A DNA stretch of 64,000 bases, from the IMG/VR virus record IMGVR_UViG_3300032307_000622, positions 52,303-116,302 of that record; one strand, given 5' to 3'. This DNA comes from a virus. Below are positions 49,953-56,540 of the stretch, in pieces (the first letter of the stretch is position 1; each line of letters opens with the position of its first letter). The position numbers and the translations under genes were made by a program. The notes under the pieces were generated by a model, which was not told the DNA's origin, did no database searches, and worked only from the letters and a program-made list of their open reading frames with translations.

Positions 49953-50966
49953 ATGACAACAATAGAAGAAGCGTTAGCACAACTAGATCCTAAAATAAGA
50001 AAAAGGCTTGGTCCAGCGGTTGGCATTAAGACTGAGCTTCAGCCAACACCAAGTCCAGGATTAAACAGGGCATTGGGTGGTGGCCTTCCATATGGTAGAC
50101 AGGTTCTTTTGTGGGGTAGCAAGTCTAGTGCAAAGTCATCTCTTTGCTTGCAGACCATAGGAATGGCACAGAAAGACGGAAAGCTTTGTGCCTGGGTAGA
50201 TGCAGAAATGTCTTATGATGAAGAGTGGGCAAAAAAGCTTGGTGTAGATACCACTCAGCTGATTTATTCTGAAGCTAGAAGTATCAATGACATGGTTGAT
50301 GTGACTGTTGCACTTTTGGATGCAGGTGTAGACCTGATTGTCATAGACTCAATTAGCTCATTATTGCCAGCAGTATACTTTGAGAAAGATTCAACAGAGC
50401 TAAAGCAGTTGGACCAAACAAAGCAAATTGGTTCAGAGTCTAAGGACTTGAAGCATGCATGGATGATGATAAATTATGCAAATAATCAAAAGAAGCCTGC
50501 CCTTGTTATTGCTATTTCTCAAGCAAGAAATAACATCACAGCAATGTATACGCAATCAGTACCTACTGGAGGAAATGCAACACAATTCTTTTCGTCCACA
50601 ATAGTTAAGCTGTTCTCGTCTGGCTCTGATGCTCAGGCAATCAAGGGAAAGATTAAGGTTGGAGACAAGCTTATTGAACAAAAGTTGGGTCGCAAGGTTC
50701 GCTGGGAAGTTCAAAATTCTAAGACATCTGCACCAGGAGATAGTGGTGAGTATGACTTTTATTTTAAGGGAGACAGTCTTGGAATAGACTCAGTGGGAGA
50801 TCTAGTAGATACTGCTGAAATGTTGGGTATTGTAGAGAGAACTGGTGCTTGGTACATTCTTCCAGATGGATCTAAGTTGCAGGGTAGAGAAGCTTTTGTT
50901 ACTCATATCAAGAACGATATAGAGCTTCAAGAGACAATTAGGAACAAGGTCAATGGCGAAGTATAA
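49953..50966 (+). CDS. recA: RecA-like recombinase
   Basis: 337 residues from ATG 49953 (an in-frame ATG at 49935 would overlap nrdH by 17 bases). Walker A is G55-S-K-S-S-A-K-S-S, with Ala where RecA has Gly before the Lys. Walker B-like DLIVIDSISSLLP and the DNA-loop segment (SVPTGGNATQFFSSTIVKLF) follow. Shorter than bacterial RecA and lacking its typical C-terminal domain. Performs strand exchange in replication-linked recombination. Encoded between nrdH and nucleases. Confidence 0.85.
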   Translation: MTTIEEALAQLDPKIRKRLGPAVGIKTELQPTPSPGLNRALGGGLPYGRQVLLWGSKSSAKSSLCLQTIGMAQKDGKLCAWVDAEMSYDEEWAKKLGVDTTQLIYSEARSINDMVDVTVALLDAGVDLIVIDSISSLLPAVYFEKDSTELKQLDQTKQIGSESKDLKHAWMMINYANNQKKPALVIAISQARNNITAMYTQSVPTGGNATQFFSSTIVKLFSSGSDAQAIKGKIKVGDKLIEQKLGRKVRWEVQNSKTSAPGDSGEYDFYFKGDSLGIDSVGDLVDTAEMLGIVERTGAWYILPDGSKLQGREAFVTHIKNDIELQETIRNKVNGEV

Positions 50967-51141
50967 TGTTTACAATGGAGAATTTCCATGCCATACTTGC
51001 AAAACTATAGTTACCAGTCTTAGGCAATACCTGGACTCTGGAGAGCTTACTTGGCTTTGTCCTCAGAATCATCTAAGCACGGTAAACCTAAAGCCAGTTA
51101 AAAAAACAAAGAAAGACTATGAGCGAGAAAAGCGAAAGTAA
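50953..51141 (+). CDS. Small zinc-ribbon protein
   Basis: 62 residues overlapping the end of RecA by 14 bases. C-H-T-C at 13-16 and C-P-Q-N-H near 36-40 (a zinc ribbon with three Cys and one His), then a very basic tail (KPVKKTKKDYEREKRK). Probably binds nucleic acid. It overlaps the next gene too (23 bases). Confidence 0.6.
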   Translation: MAKYNVYNGEFPCHTCKTIVTSLRQYLDSGELTWLCPQNHLSTVNLKPVKKTKKDYEREKRK

Positions 51142-51403
51142 GCGAATTAACGCTAAGCAGCATAAAAACTCTGGACGTGGAACCCATAAGGGGGATGCGA
51201 CCTGGAAAAACTTTACTGTTGACTTTAAAGAGGTTCAGAAATCTTTTACTATCAATAAGGACGTTTGGGCCAAGGCAGTCACAGATGCTATTCGGAATGG
51301 AAATGATCCTGCGATCATGGTTGTCATTGGAAAAGATGGAGTTAAGACAAGGCTTGCGGTTATAGAAGCCTCGCTGCTTGAGCAAATTATTGATGGTGTA
51401 TAA
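51119..51403 (+). CDS. Putative small PD-(D/E)XK nuclease / resolvase-like protein
   Basis: 94 residues. The conserved core is H-K-N-S-G-R-G-T-H-K-G-D-A-T-W followed by F-T-V-D-F-K-E. The spaced D...D-x-K arrangement fits a minimal PD-(D/E)XK nuclease, and small proteins with N-S-G-R-x-x-x-K-G-D occur near recombination genes in phages, where some are called Holliday junction resolvases. C-terminal part has a beta strand (PAIMVVIG) and KTRLAVI. Active-site reading is mine and needs structure modelling. Its stop codon lies inside the next promoter. Confidence 0.45.
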   Translation: MSEKSESKRINAKQHKNSGRGTHKGDATWKNFTVDFKEVQKSFTINKDVWAKAVTDAIRNGNDPAIMVVIGKDGVKTRLAVIEASLLEQIIDGV

Positions 51404-51413
51404 TTAAGATATG
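51399..51413 (+). promoter_or_regulatory. Leaderless-type promoter overlapping a stop codon (TATAAT-N6-ATG)
   Basis: TATAAT at 51399-51404 contains the TAA stop of the previous gene, and the next ATG is six bases later. A partial -35 TTGAGC lies at 51378-51383 with a short 15-base spacer. No ribosome-binding site. Confidence 0.6.
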
Positions 51414-52046
51414 AAATACGCAGACTTAGTAGCATCTCAGCCATACGTAAGCAATCAGGACTTCAAGCCTTTGGTTGTTTCAGATGTATTATTGCCAGAA
51501 CAAATATCAGAAATTTACTCCGCAGTTTCTGCTTTACCAGAAAGCCAAACAAGAATTCAGCCCTGGGCTGGGCATAAAATTTGGGACACCAGGTTTTCAA
51601 AAGAGATTGAAGACAGGATAACTGCTGTTGCCCAATCTGTTTTGGGAGACATCGTGGTCTTAAATTATGACTATTCTTTTGCAAGATACTCTAGAAAGTT
51701 TGGCTATGAGTGTAAGCTATTCCCACACTACGATACTAGAGAAGCACAAAGAATAACCTTTGACATTCAACTAAAGGCATCTGAGCCCTGGGCGGTAGTT
51801 GTGGAAGGCGAGCCATTTTACCTAGAGGATAACCAAGGCTTAATTTTTGCAGGAACCCAGCAAATCCATTGGAGAGAAAATAAAACAATAGCTGAGGATG
51901 CAGAAATTGATATGATTTTTTGTCATCTAGAGTATGTCAACACATTGCCACTTGATGAGGGGCAGGAAGATATTCTGCGTGAAAGAGCAAGCTTTTTAAT
52001 GCATGAGTCTGGAATTGGAAATGAGGTAGTTACAAATGAAGTTTGA
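51411..52046 (+). CDS. 2OG/Fe(II) oxygenase-like protein, QxHWR family (cluster copy 1)
   Basis: 211 residues. H106-x-D108 (F-P-H-Y-D-T), then F-D-I-Q-L-x-x-x-E-P-W-x-V-V-V-E-G, and H153 in Q-Q-I-H-W-R-E. These match the protein at 2067 and the next two genes. All three metal ligands are present. The C-terminal tail is helical and acidic. Starts a three-gene cluster placed between recombination genes. Substrate unknown; protein, nucleotide or DNA are all possible. Confidence 0.7.
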   Translation: MKYADLVASQPYVSNQDFKPLVVSDVLLPEQISEIYSAVSALPESQTRIQPWAGHKIWDTRFSKEIEDRITAVAQSVLGDIVVLNYDYSFARYSRKFGYECKLFPHYDTREAQRITFDIQLKASEPWAVVVEGEPFYLEDNQGLIFAGTQQIHWRENKTIAEDAEIDMIFCHLEYVNTLPLDEGQEDILRERASFLMHESGIGNEVVTNEV

Positions 52047-52617
52047 TGAAATAAATGTTGTGGTTAAAGATTTGCTGACTGAGTCAGAAATCAAAGAAAT
52101 TTATGCAATGGTTGATCAGTCATACAATAAGTTTATTATGCCACATCTAGGTCAGCAAGTATCTGACTTCAGAATGCCTGACTCTGTTATGGAAAAAATT
52201 CTTAAAGTTTCTAAAGAGATATCTGGATACGATGATTTAATTCTAGAGGCATATCAGTTTGCTAGATATGAAAAATTTATTAGAGAAGATGGTGTGACAT
52301 CAATTCCAAAGTTGGCACCACACCATGACACATTCGATCAGCCAAGGTTTACCTTTGACTATCAGCTAGGATCAAATATTTCTTGGCCCATCGTTGTTGA
52401 AGGAAATGAATCTGTATTGAAAGATAATGAGGCTGTAACTTTTAGTGGAACTCACCAAGTTCACTGGAGGCCAGAGCGAGAGTGGACTGAGGGCGAATAC
52501 ATGGACATGATATTCTGCCACCTGCATTCTCCAAGTTTTCCTGTAAACTCATCAGAGCACAATGACCTCATGCTTGCCAGAGCAAAAGACTATCGTGAAA
52601 AAATTGGAATTGAGTAA
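52036..52617 (+). CDS. 2OG/Fe(II) oxygenase-like protein, QxHWR family (cluster copy 2)
   Basis: 193 residues, overlapping the previous gene by 11 bases. P-H96-H-D98 gives the H-x-D, followed by F-T-F-D-Y-Q-L-G, and H143 in Q-V-H-W-R-P. The pattern I-V-V-E-G-N-E-S-V-L-K-D-N-E-A matches its neighbour. Metal triad intact. Clearly a paralogue of the flanking two genes, so the cluster arose by tandem duplication. Confidence 0.7.
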   Translation: MKFDEINVVVKDLLTESEIKEIYAMVDQSYNKFIMPHLGQQVSDFRMPDSVMEKILKVSKEISGYDDLILEAYQFARYEKFIREDGVTSIPKLAPHHDTFDQPRFTFDYQLGSNISWPIVVEGNESVLKDNEAVTFSGTHQVHWRPEREWTEGEYMDMIFCHLHSPSFPVNSSEHNDLMLARAKDYREKIGIE

Positions 52618-52620
52618 TAG

Positions 52621-53352
52621 ATGCCAATTGCAAAAATGCATAAATATCTCACTGGATTTGACAGATACAATAAAACTCTACCAATATACATAGAAAAGCC
52701 CTTCACAGCCTCACAGGCAGAAGAGCTTCGTAATTCTATAGATTCTATACGTTCACGTCCATTGGCCTCAGAGATCCTGCCAGGTGACAAAGAAGAGTTT
52801 ACGAGCAGCACAAGTAGGCTGGACCCAAGAATAATGACACATATGTCAAGAATGATTATTGAATTTATTTGTCCAAAATCCATAGAGTCTGTAATGGACT
52901 CATACTGTAAGCCAGTCCACAAAGATGAAATAAAGCTTGCACATTACAGCTACATAGACTATAATTTAAAGTACGGTGATGGAAGGTATGAGCCATCACT
53001 GCCACCACATATTGACAGTACTGAAAATCTTGTGACATTCAACTATCAGCTTGGTGGCAACATTGACTGGGATATTTACATAGATGGAGAAAAGCATAGC
53101 CTTAAAACTGGAGATGCCATAATTTTTAGTGCAGTTAACCAAGTTCATTGGAGACCAAAGCGTGAGTGGAAAGAGGGGGACTTTTTGGAAATTGTAACCT
53201 TTGACTATTCTCCACCAACAGATTGGGCTTTTACAGGAGAAGACGATCCAATTGATCCAAACAAATATCCAGAAAAGATGCGAGAATACCTAGAAGAATT
53301 GTCAACGAAAAAGCAGTACCAGGATGCATGGAACATGTATAATAGACTTTAA
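52621..53352 (+). CDS. 2OG/Fe(II) oxygenase-like protein, QxHWR family (cluster copy 3)
   Basis: 243 residues, starting 3 bases after copy 2. P-P-H130-I-D132, F-N-Y-Q-L-G-G-N-I-D-W-D-I-Y-I-D-G, L-K-T-G-D-A, and H176 in N-Q-V-H-W-R-P-K-R-E-W. Metal triad intact. It has a longer N-terminus and a C-terminal helical extension ending KKQYQDAWNMYNRL. The closest relative is copy 2. Confidence 0.7.
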   Translation: MPIAKMHKYLTGFDRYNKTLPIYIEKPFTASQAEELRNSIDSIRSRPLASEILPGDKEEFTSSTSRLDPRIMTHMSRMIIEFICPKSIESVMDSYCKPVHKDEIKLAHYSYIDYNLKYGDGRYEPSLPPHIDSTENLVTFNYQLGGNIDWDIYIDGEKHSLKTGDAIIFSAVNQVHWRPKREWKEGDFLEIVTFDYSPPTDWAFTGEDDPIDPNKYPEKMREYLEELSTKKQYQDAWNMYNRL

Positions 53353-53373
53353 CAATAAAAAAGAAAGAAAATA

Positions 53374-53679
53374 ATGCAGCAAGATAAAACAACAATAGAG
53401 ATGGTAAATGGTCTGGCAGAGATAGCTGACTTCATGAATGATGAAGAGCTAACCCAGGCCCTAACCGTTATTGCAAAGTTAATTATTAAGCCAGACATTC
53501 CTATGAATGTTGCTACACTTGAAATTGTTAGACTGCAAGCTATTGCGGCTAAGATGGCATTTCGTGCAACCTGGATGGTTAATGTTGAAAAAGGAAATAG
53601 GGAGAAGAAGAACATCTACTTTACCGCACATGAGGCAATCTCTGATCTAGTCTCAGCACTAAAGTATATTGTTCGATAG
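53374..53679 (+). CDS. Hypothetical helical protein
   Basis: 101 residues, all-helical in appearance (MVNGLAEIADFMNDEELTQALTVIAKLI, LEIVRLQAIAAKMAFRATWM). A purine-rich upstream region with no strong ribosome-binding site. Conserved between RecA and Cas4-like exonuclease in actinophage-style modules. No function can be assigned from sequence. Confidence 0.6.
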   Translation: MQQDKTTIEMVNGLAEIADFMNDEELTQALTVIAKLIIKPDIPMNVATLEIVRLQAIAAKMAFRATWMVNVEKGNREKKNIYFTAHEAISDLVSALKYIVR

Positions 53680-53687
53680 GGTATATC

Positions 53688-54500
53688 ATGGCTAAAAGTT
53701 TATTGAAGCAGGTTATGTTAGAAACCAAAAGGGTTCCTTTTAAGAAAACATTTCTTGATACAGACGCATTGATCCAAAAAATTAATTCTGGATATACTGT
53801 AAACAGAACAGAAAAGTTTCAGAAAAAGAATTCTTTTGCACCAAGCACTATCGCATATTCTCATGGAGAATGCCCAAGATACTGGTATCTGGCTTTTGAA
53901 GGAGCCGTCTTTCAAGATAATGCAGATGCTTATGGTGCAGCAAATATGACATCTGGTACAAAGTCTCACGAAAGAATTCAGGAAGCTATGGCAAACGTGC
54001 CAGGCCTTCTCCTAGATTCTGAGTTTAAGGTGACTTATGAAAATCCACCAATCTTTGGTTTTGGAGATGTTCTTCTTAATTGGGAAGATGCCCCATTGCT
54101 TGGTGAGATCAAGACAATGCCACATGAAGGTTTTGAGTATCGTAAAAATGCTGGTAAGCCAAAGACTGGACACCTAATCCAGCTTTTGATTTACATGAAG
54201 ATACTTAATAAAAACAAAGCAATACTAATTTATGAAAACAAGAATAACCATGAATTGTTGGTATTCCCAATTGAATTAAATGCGTATATGTATGAGTGGG
54301 TAGAGAACACATTTGAATGGATGAAGACAGTTCGTGGTGCATGGGAAAAGAAAACCCTGCCAACCAAAAACTATAGATCTAATTCCAAAATCTGCAAGAC
54401 ATGTCCAATTAGGGATGCTTGTGAAAATGCTGGGCTGGGAGACATCGAAATAAAGTCACTGGAGCCCTTGGATGAAGACAAAGCATTGTCAGTGGTGTGA
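53688..54500 (+). CDS. Cas4-like / RecB-type PD-(D/E)XK exonuclease with Fe-S cysteines
   Basis: 270 residues. Nuclease core: G-F-G-D127, E140-I-K142, and a Q-L-L-I-Y-M motif (QxxxY type) near 160. Four cysteines, C62 (GECPRYWY) with C236, C239 and C245 (C-K-T-C-P-I-R-D-A-C), are spaced as in Cas4 and AddB, which hold a [4Fe-4S] cluster. It is predicted to resect DNA ends for RecA. There is no CRISPR array in the window, so a recombination role is more likely. Overlaps the next gene by 29 bases. Confidence 0.85.
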   Translation: MAKSLLKQVMLETKRVPFKKTFLDTDALIQKINSGYTVNRTEKFQKKNSFAPSTIAYSHGECPRYWYLAFEGAVFQDNADAYGAANMTSGTKSHERIQEAMANVPGLLLDSEFKVTYENPPIFGFGDVLLNWEDAPLLGEIKTMPHEGFEYRKNAGKPKTGHLIQLLIYMKILNKNKAILIYENKNNHELLVFPIELNAYMYEWVENTFEWMKTVRGAWEKKTLPTKNYRSNSKICKTCPIRDACENAGLGDIEIKSLEPLDEDKALSVV

Positions 54501-54771
54501 CACTCAGTTCGAGACAGATATAACTTATCAGATATACTGCTCTGTGCAGTGTAGAGATTCTGCTACAAAAGAAAAGATTGCAGCTAGATATCATATATCA
54601 CGTAGGAAAAAAAGAACTGGTAAAGTTAGGCTTTGCAATTCTTGTGGAGCAAGCCTGTCAATATATAATGATGACTCGCTATGTCAAAACTGCTTGATCA
54701 ATCCAAAGGAAGTGTCTAAAATTTTAAAACAGATTAAGGGACTTGCAAATGGCAGGAATAAAAAAGAGTAG
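54472..54771 (+). CDS. Double zinc-ribbon protein
   Basis: 99 residues with two zinc sites: C-Q-W-C ... C-S-V-Q-C near 7-27, and C-N-S-C ... C-Q-N-C near 55-74. A basic linker (HISRRKKRTGKVR) joins them and a Lys-rich helix ends the protein. Likely nucleic-acid binding, perhaps a transcription or recombination accessory. Nested between exonuclease and RuvC-like resolvase with overlaps on both sides. Confidence 0.65.
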   Translation: MKTKHCQWCDTQFETDITYQIYCSVQCRDSATKEKIAARYHISRRKKRTGKVRLCNSCGASLSIYNDDSLCQNCLINPKEVSKILKQIKGLANGRNKKE

Positions 54772-55324
54772 CGAAAAACCTAAAAATATATGTGCAATTG
54801 ATGCTAGCACTCATAGCTTAGCTTTTGCAATTTTTTCAGACAACAACTTGGTAAAGTGTGGCAAAATTAAGTTTGAAGGGGCTAACGCTTACCAAAAGCT
54901 TGGCGATGCTGCAAAAAAGTCTATGCCATTCTTTAAGTTATTTGAAATAGATGCGATTGTTATTGAGCACACAGTGTTTATGAATAGTCCAAAGACTGCA
55001 TCAGATCTTGCATTAATTCAAGGTGCCCTACTTGGTGCAGCAAAAATTTCTGGAGTATCAACAGCAGGATCTATCAATCCTATTACTTGGCAAAGCTTTA
55101 TTGGAAACAACAAGTTGTCCGCAAAAGAAAAGCAAGACCTTATGGCTGAGTTTCCTGGCAAATCAAAAAATTGGTATCAGAATAAGTCCAGAGAGATTCG
55201 CAAACAAAGAACAATTAAGTTTGTTAATACTTACTATGATAAAGATATAACTGATGATGATGTCGCAGATGCAATTGGTATTGGCCACTACGCAATTAAC
55301 AATTGGGGAAAGATTGACAAATAA
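54749..55324 (+). CDS. RuvC-like Holliday junction resolvase
   Basis: 191 residues from ATG 54749, with AAGGGA about 8 bases upstream; an in-frame TTG at 54743 is less likely. RNase H-like core: D18 in C-A-I-D-A-S-T, E73 in I-V-I-E-H-T, and D-D-D-V-A-D-A near the C-terminus, the acidic tetrad of RuvC-type nucleases. Predicted to resolve branched DNA before packaging. The terminase genes are about 0.7 kb downstream. Confidence 0.8.
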   Translation: MAGIKKSSEKPKNICAIDASTHSLAFAIFSDNNLVKCGKIKFEGANAYQKLGDAAKKSMPFFKLFEIDAIVIEHTVFMNSPKTASDLALIQGALLGAAKISGVSTAGSINPITWQSFIGNNKLSAKEKQDLMAEFPGKSKNWYQNKSREIRKQRTIKFVNTYYDKDITDDDVADAIGIGHYAINNWGKIDK

Positions 55325-55477
55325 ATGAGCAAGCTGTATACTAGTGAGGCATGGTTGAAAAAAAGATACCATGTTGATAAGAAAACTCCACAAGAAATTG
55401 CAAAAGAATGCAACACTAGCGTGGAAACTATATACGTATATCTTGCTAAATTTGGACTAAGGAAGTCACGTAGATGA
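55325..55477 (+). CDS. Small helix-turn-helix protein
   Basis: 50 residues, starting 1 base after the resolvase stop, ATGA overlap with the next gene. SEAWLKKRYHVDKKTPQEIA then CNTSVETIYVYLAKFGLRK: a helix-turn-helix of the kind where 'K-T-P-x-E-I-A-x-x-x-x-x-S-x-x-T-I' is the recognition unit. Often such domains accompany nucleases or terminases; here it may be a small DNA-binding adaptor or regulator. Confidence 0.7.
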   Translation: MSKLYTSEAWLKKRYHVDKKTPQEIAKECNTSVETIYVYLAKFGLRKSRR

Positions 55478-55740
55478 ATACAATTAATGACATAAACAGA
55501 GTTTGCAACGAAATCAGAGATATGCTGATGAGCAAAAACTTATCTTATGGAGACTCTGCACTAAGCCCTGTAAGAATTTTCTCAAAGGCAGATGCCACTG
55601 AGCAAATTTTGGTTAGGATAGATGACAAGATTTCAAGATTTGCCAGGGGCAGAAGCTATCCAGGAGATAACGACATAGATGACCTAATTGGATATCTAGT
55701 TTTGCTAAAAATTGCTAAGGGAAGGCTGGCTAGTGCGTAA
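55474..55740 (+). CDS. Nucleotide-modification-associated domain 1-like protein
   Basis: 88 residues. N-L-S-Y-G-D-S-A, R-I-F-S-K-A-D, I-L-V-R-I-D-D-K-I-S-R-F, and D-I-D-D-L-I-G-Y-L form a helical all-alpha pattern that matches my memory of the Nmad1/DUF1599 family (K-x-x-D/S-Y-G-D-A, then R-x-x-D-K-x-x-R and a D-x-x-x-D-L-x-x-Y). The family is linked by context to phages with modified bases, but the biochemical role is not established. Coupled to both neighbours. Confidence 0.45.
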   Translation: MNTINDINRVCNEIRDMLMSKNLSYGDSALSPVRIFSKADATEQILVRIDDKISRFARGRSYPGDNDIDDLIGYLVLLKIAKGRLASA

Positions 55741-56038
55741 AAAGGCGGCACAGGTCAAGGAGACATATCTTATAAAGGAAGACTCCATAGAAATCGATGG
55801 CTTCTTGATTAGTCGTGGTGATATAATTAAGATCCAGGGTGAGCATGGGGTGAAGTTTAAGTTTCATAGCTTTGTTACAAACTCAGTTTCTGGAGCACAG
55901 TGGATCGATTGTTTTGAATTTGTTATGGGAAGATCTTCAGTGTTTAGGTCTTTCTCTCCAGATAGAGTAAAGAGAATACCAGTAAAAAGAAAGAGGGTGG
56001 CACGTGTCAACAGAGGAACAGCTAATCCAGCATCTTGA
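55733..56038 (+). CDS. Hypothetical protein
   Basis: 101 residues from GTG 55733 (AAGGGAAGG upstream; longer frames read through the previous gene). Beta-rich core (IEIDGFLISRGDIIKIQGEHGVKFKFHSFVT, AQWIDCFEF) and a very basic C-terminal tail (RVKRIPVKRKRVARVNRG). It resembles small single-domain proteins encoded before terminase in some actinophages and could bind DNA. Function unknown. Contains an internal TGATATAAT site. Confidence 0.6.
   Translation: MRKKAAQVKETYLIKEDSIEIDGFLISRGDIIKIQGEHGVKFKFHSFVTNSVSGAQWIDCFEFVMGRSSVFRSFSPDRVKRIPVKRKRVARVNRGTANPAS
55819..55827 (+). promoter_or_regulatory. Internal extended -10 (TGATATAAT), possible terminase promoter
   Basis: A full TGATATAAT lies inside the preceding coding region, about 180 bases before the small terminase start. 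It could provide a late transcript for the packaging genes. No -35 is visible. Confidence 0.35.
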
Positions 56039-56540
56039 TGATGTTAATCGTGTTGTAGAAAAGTATCTTCAGGGAGCTGAGCCAACCCAAATTTCTAAAG
56101 AGCTAGCAATGCCTCGTCAAAAGGTAATGCTATATATTAATGAGTGGAAGCAGATGGCTTCTGACAATGCTGCAATTCGTGCACGAGCAAAAGAAGCTCT
56201 CGTTGGAGCAGACACTCACTACAACAAACTTATTCAAAAAGCATATGAGGTTATTGATGATGCCACAACTACAGCTAACCTAAATGCAAAAACTTCTGCA
56301 ATCAAGCTTGTGCTAGACATTGAGGCCAAGCGTATTGACATGCTGCAAAAAGCTGGCCTGCTAGAAAATAAAGAGTTGGCTGAAGAGATGCTTGAGATTG
56401 AGCGTAAGCAAGACATTCTTGTAGGAATCCTTAGAGACATTGCTTCTGAATATCCACAAATTCGTGACGAAATTATGAGAAGGCTATCAGCAGTTTCTAA
56501 AGAGCAACAGGTGATTACGGTAGTGCACAGCGATGTTTGA
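56004..56540 (+). CDS. terS: Small terminase subunit
   Basis: 178 residues from GTG 56004, preceded by a purine-rich GAGGGTGG. N-terminal helix-turn-helix region (VVEKYLQGAEPTQISKELAMPRQKVMLYINEWK), a long central helix (LVLDIEAKRIDMLQKAGLLENKELAEEMLEIERKQDILV), and a C-terminal stretch like terminase oligomerisation tails. It directly precedes and overlaps TerL. Recognises phage DNA for packaging. Confidence 0.75.
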   Translation: MSTEEQLIQHLDDVNRVVEKYLQGAEPTQISKELAMPRQKVMLYINEWKQMASDNAAIRARAKEALVGADTHYNKLIQKAYEVIDDATTTANLNAKTSAIKLVLDIEAKRIDMLQKAGLLENKELAEEMLEIERKQDILVGILRDIASEYPQIRDEIMRRLSAVSKEQQVITVVHSDV

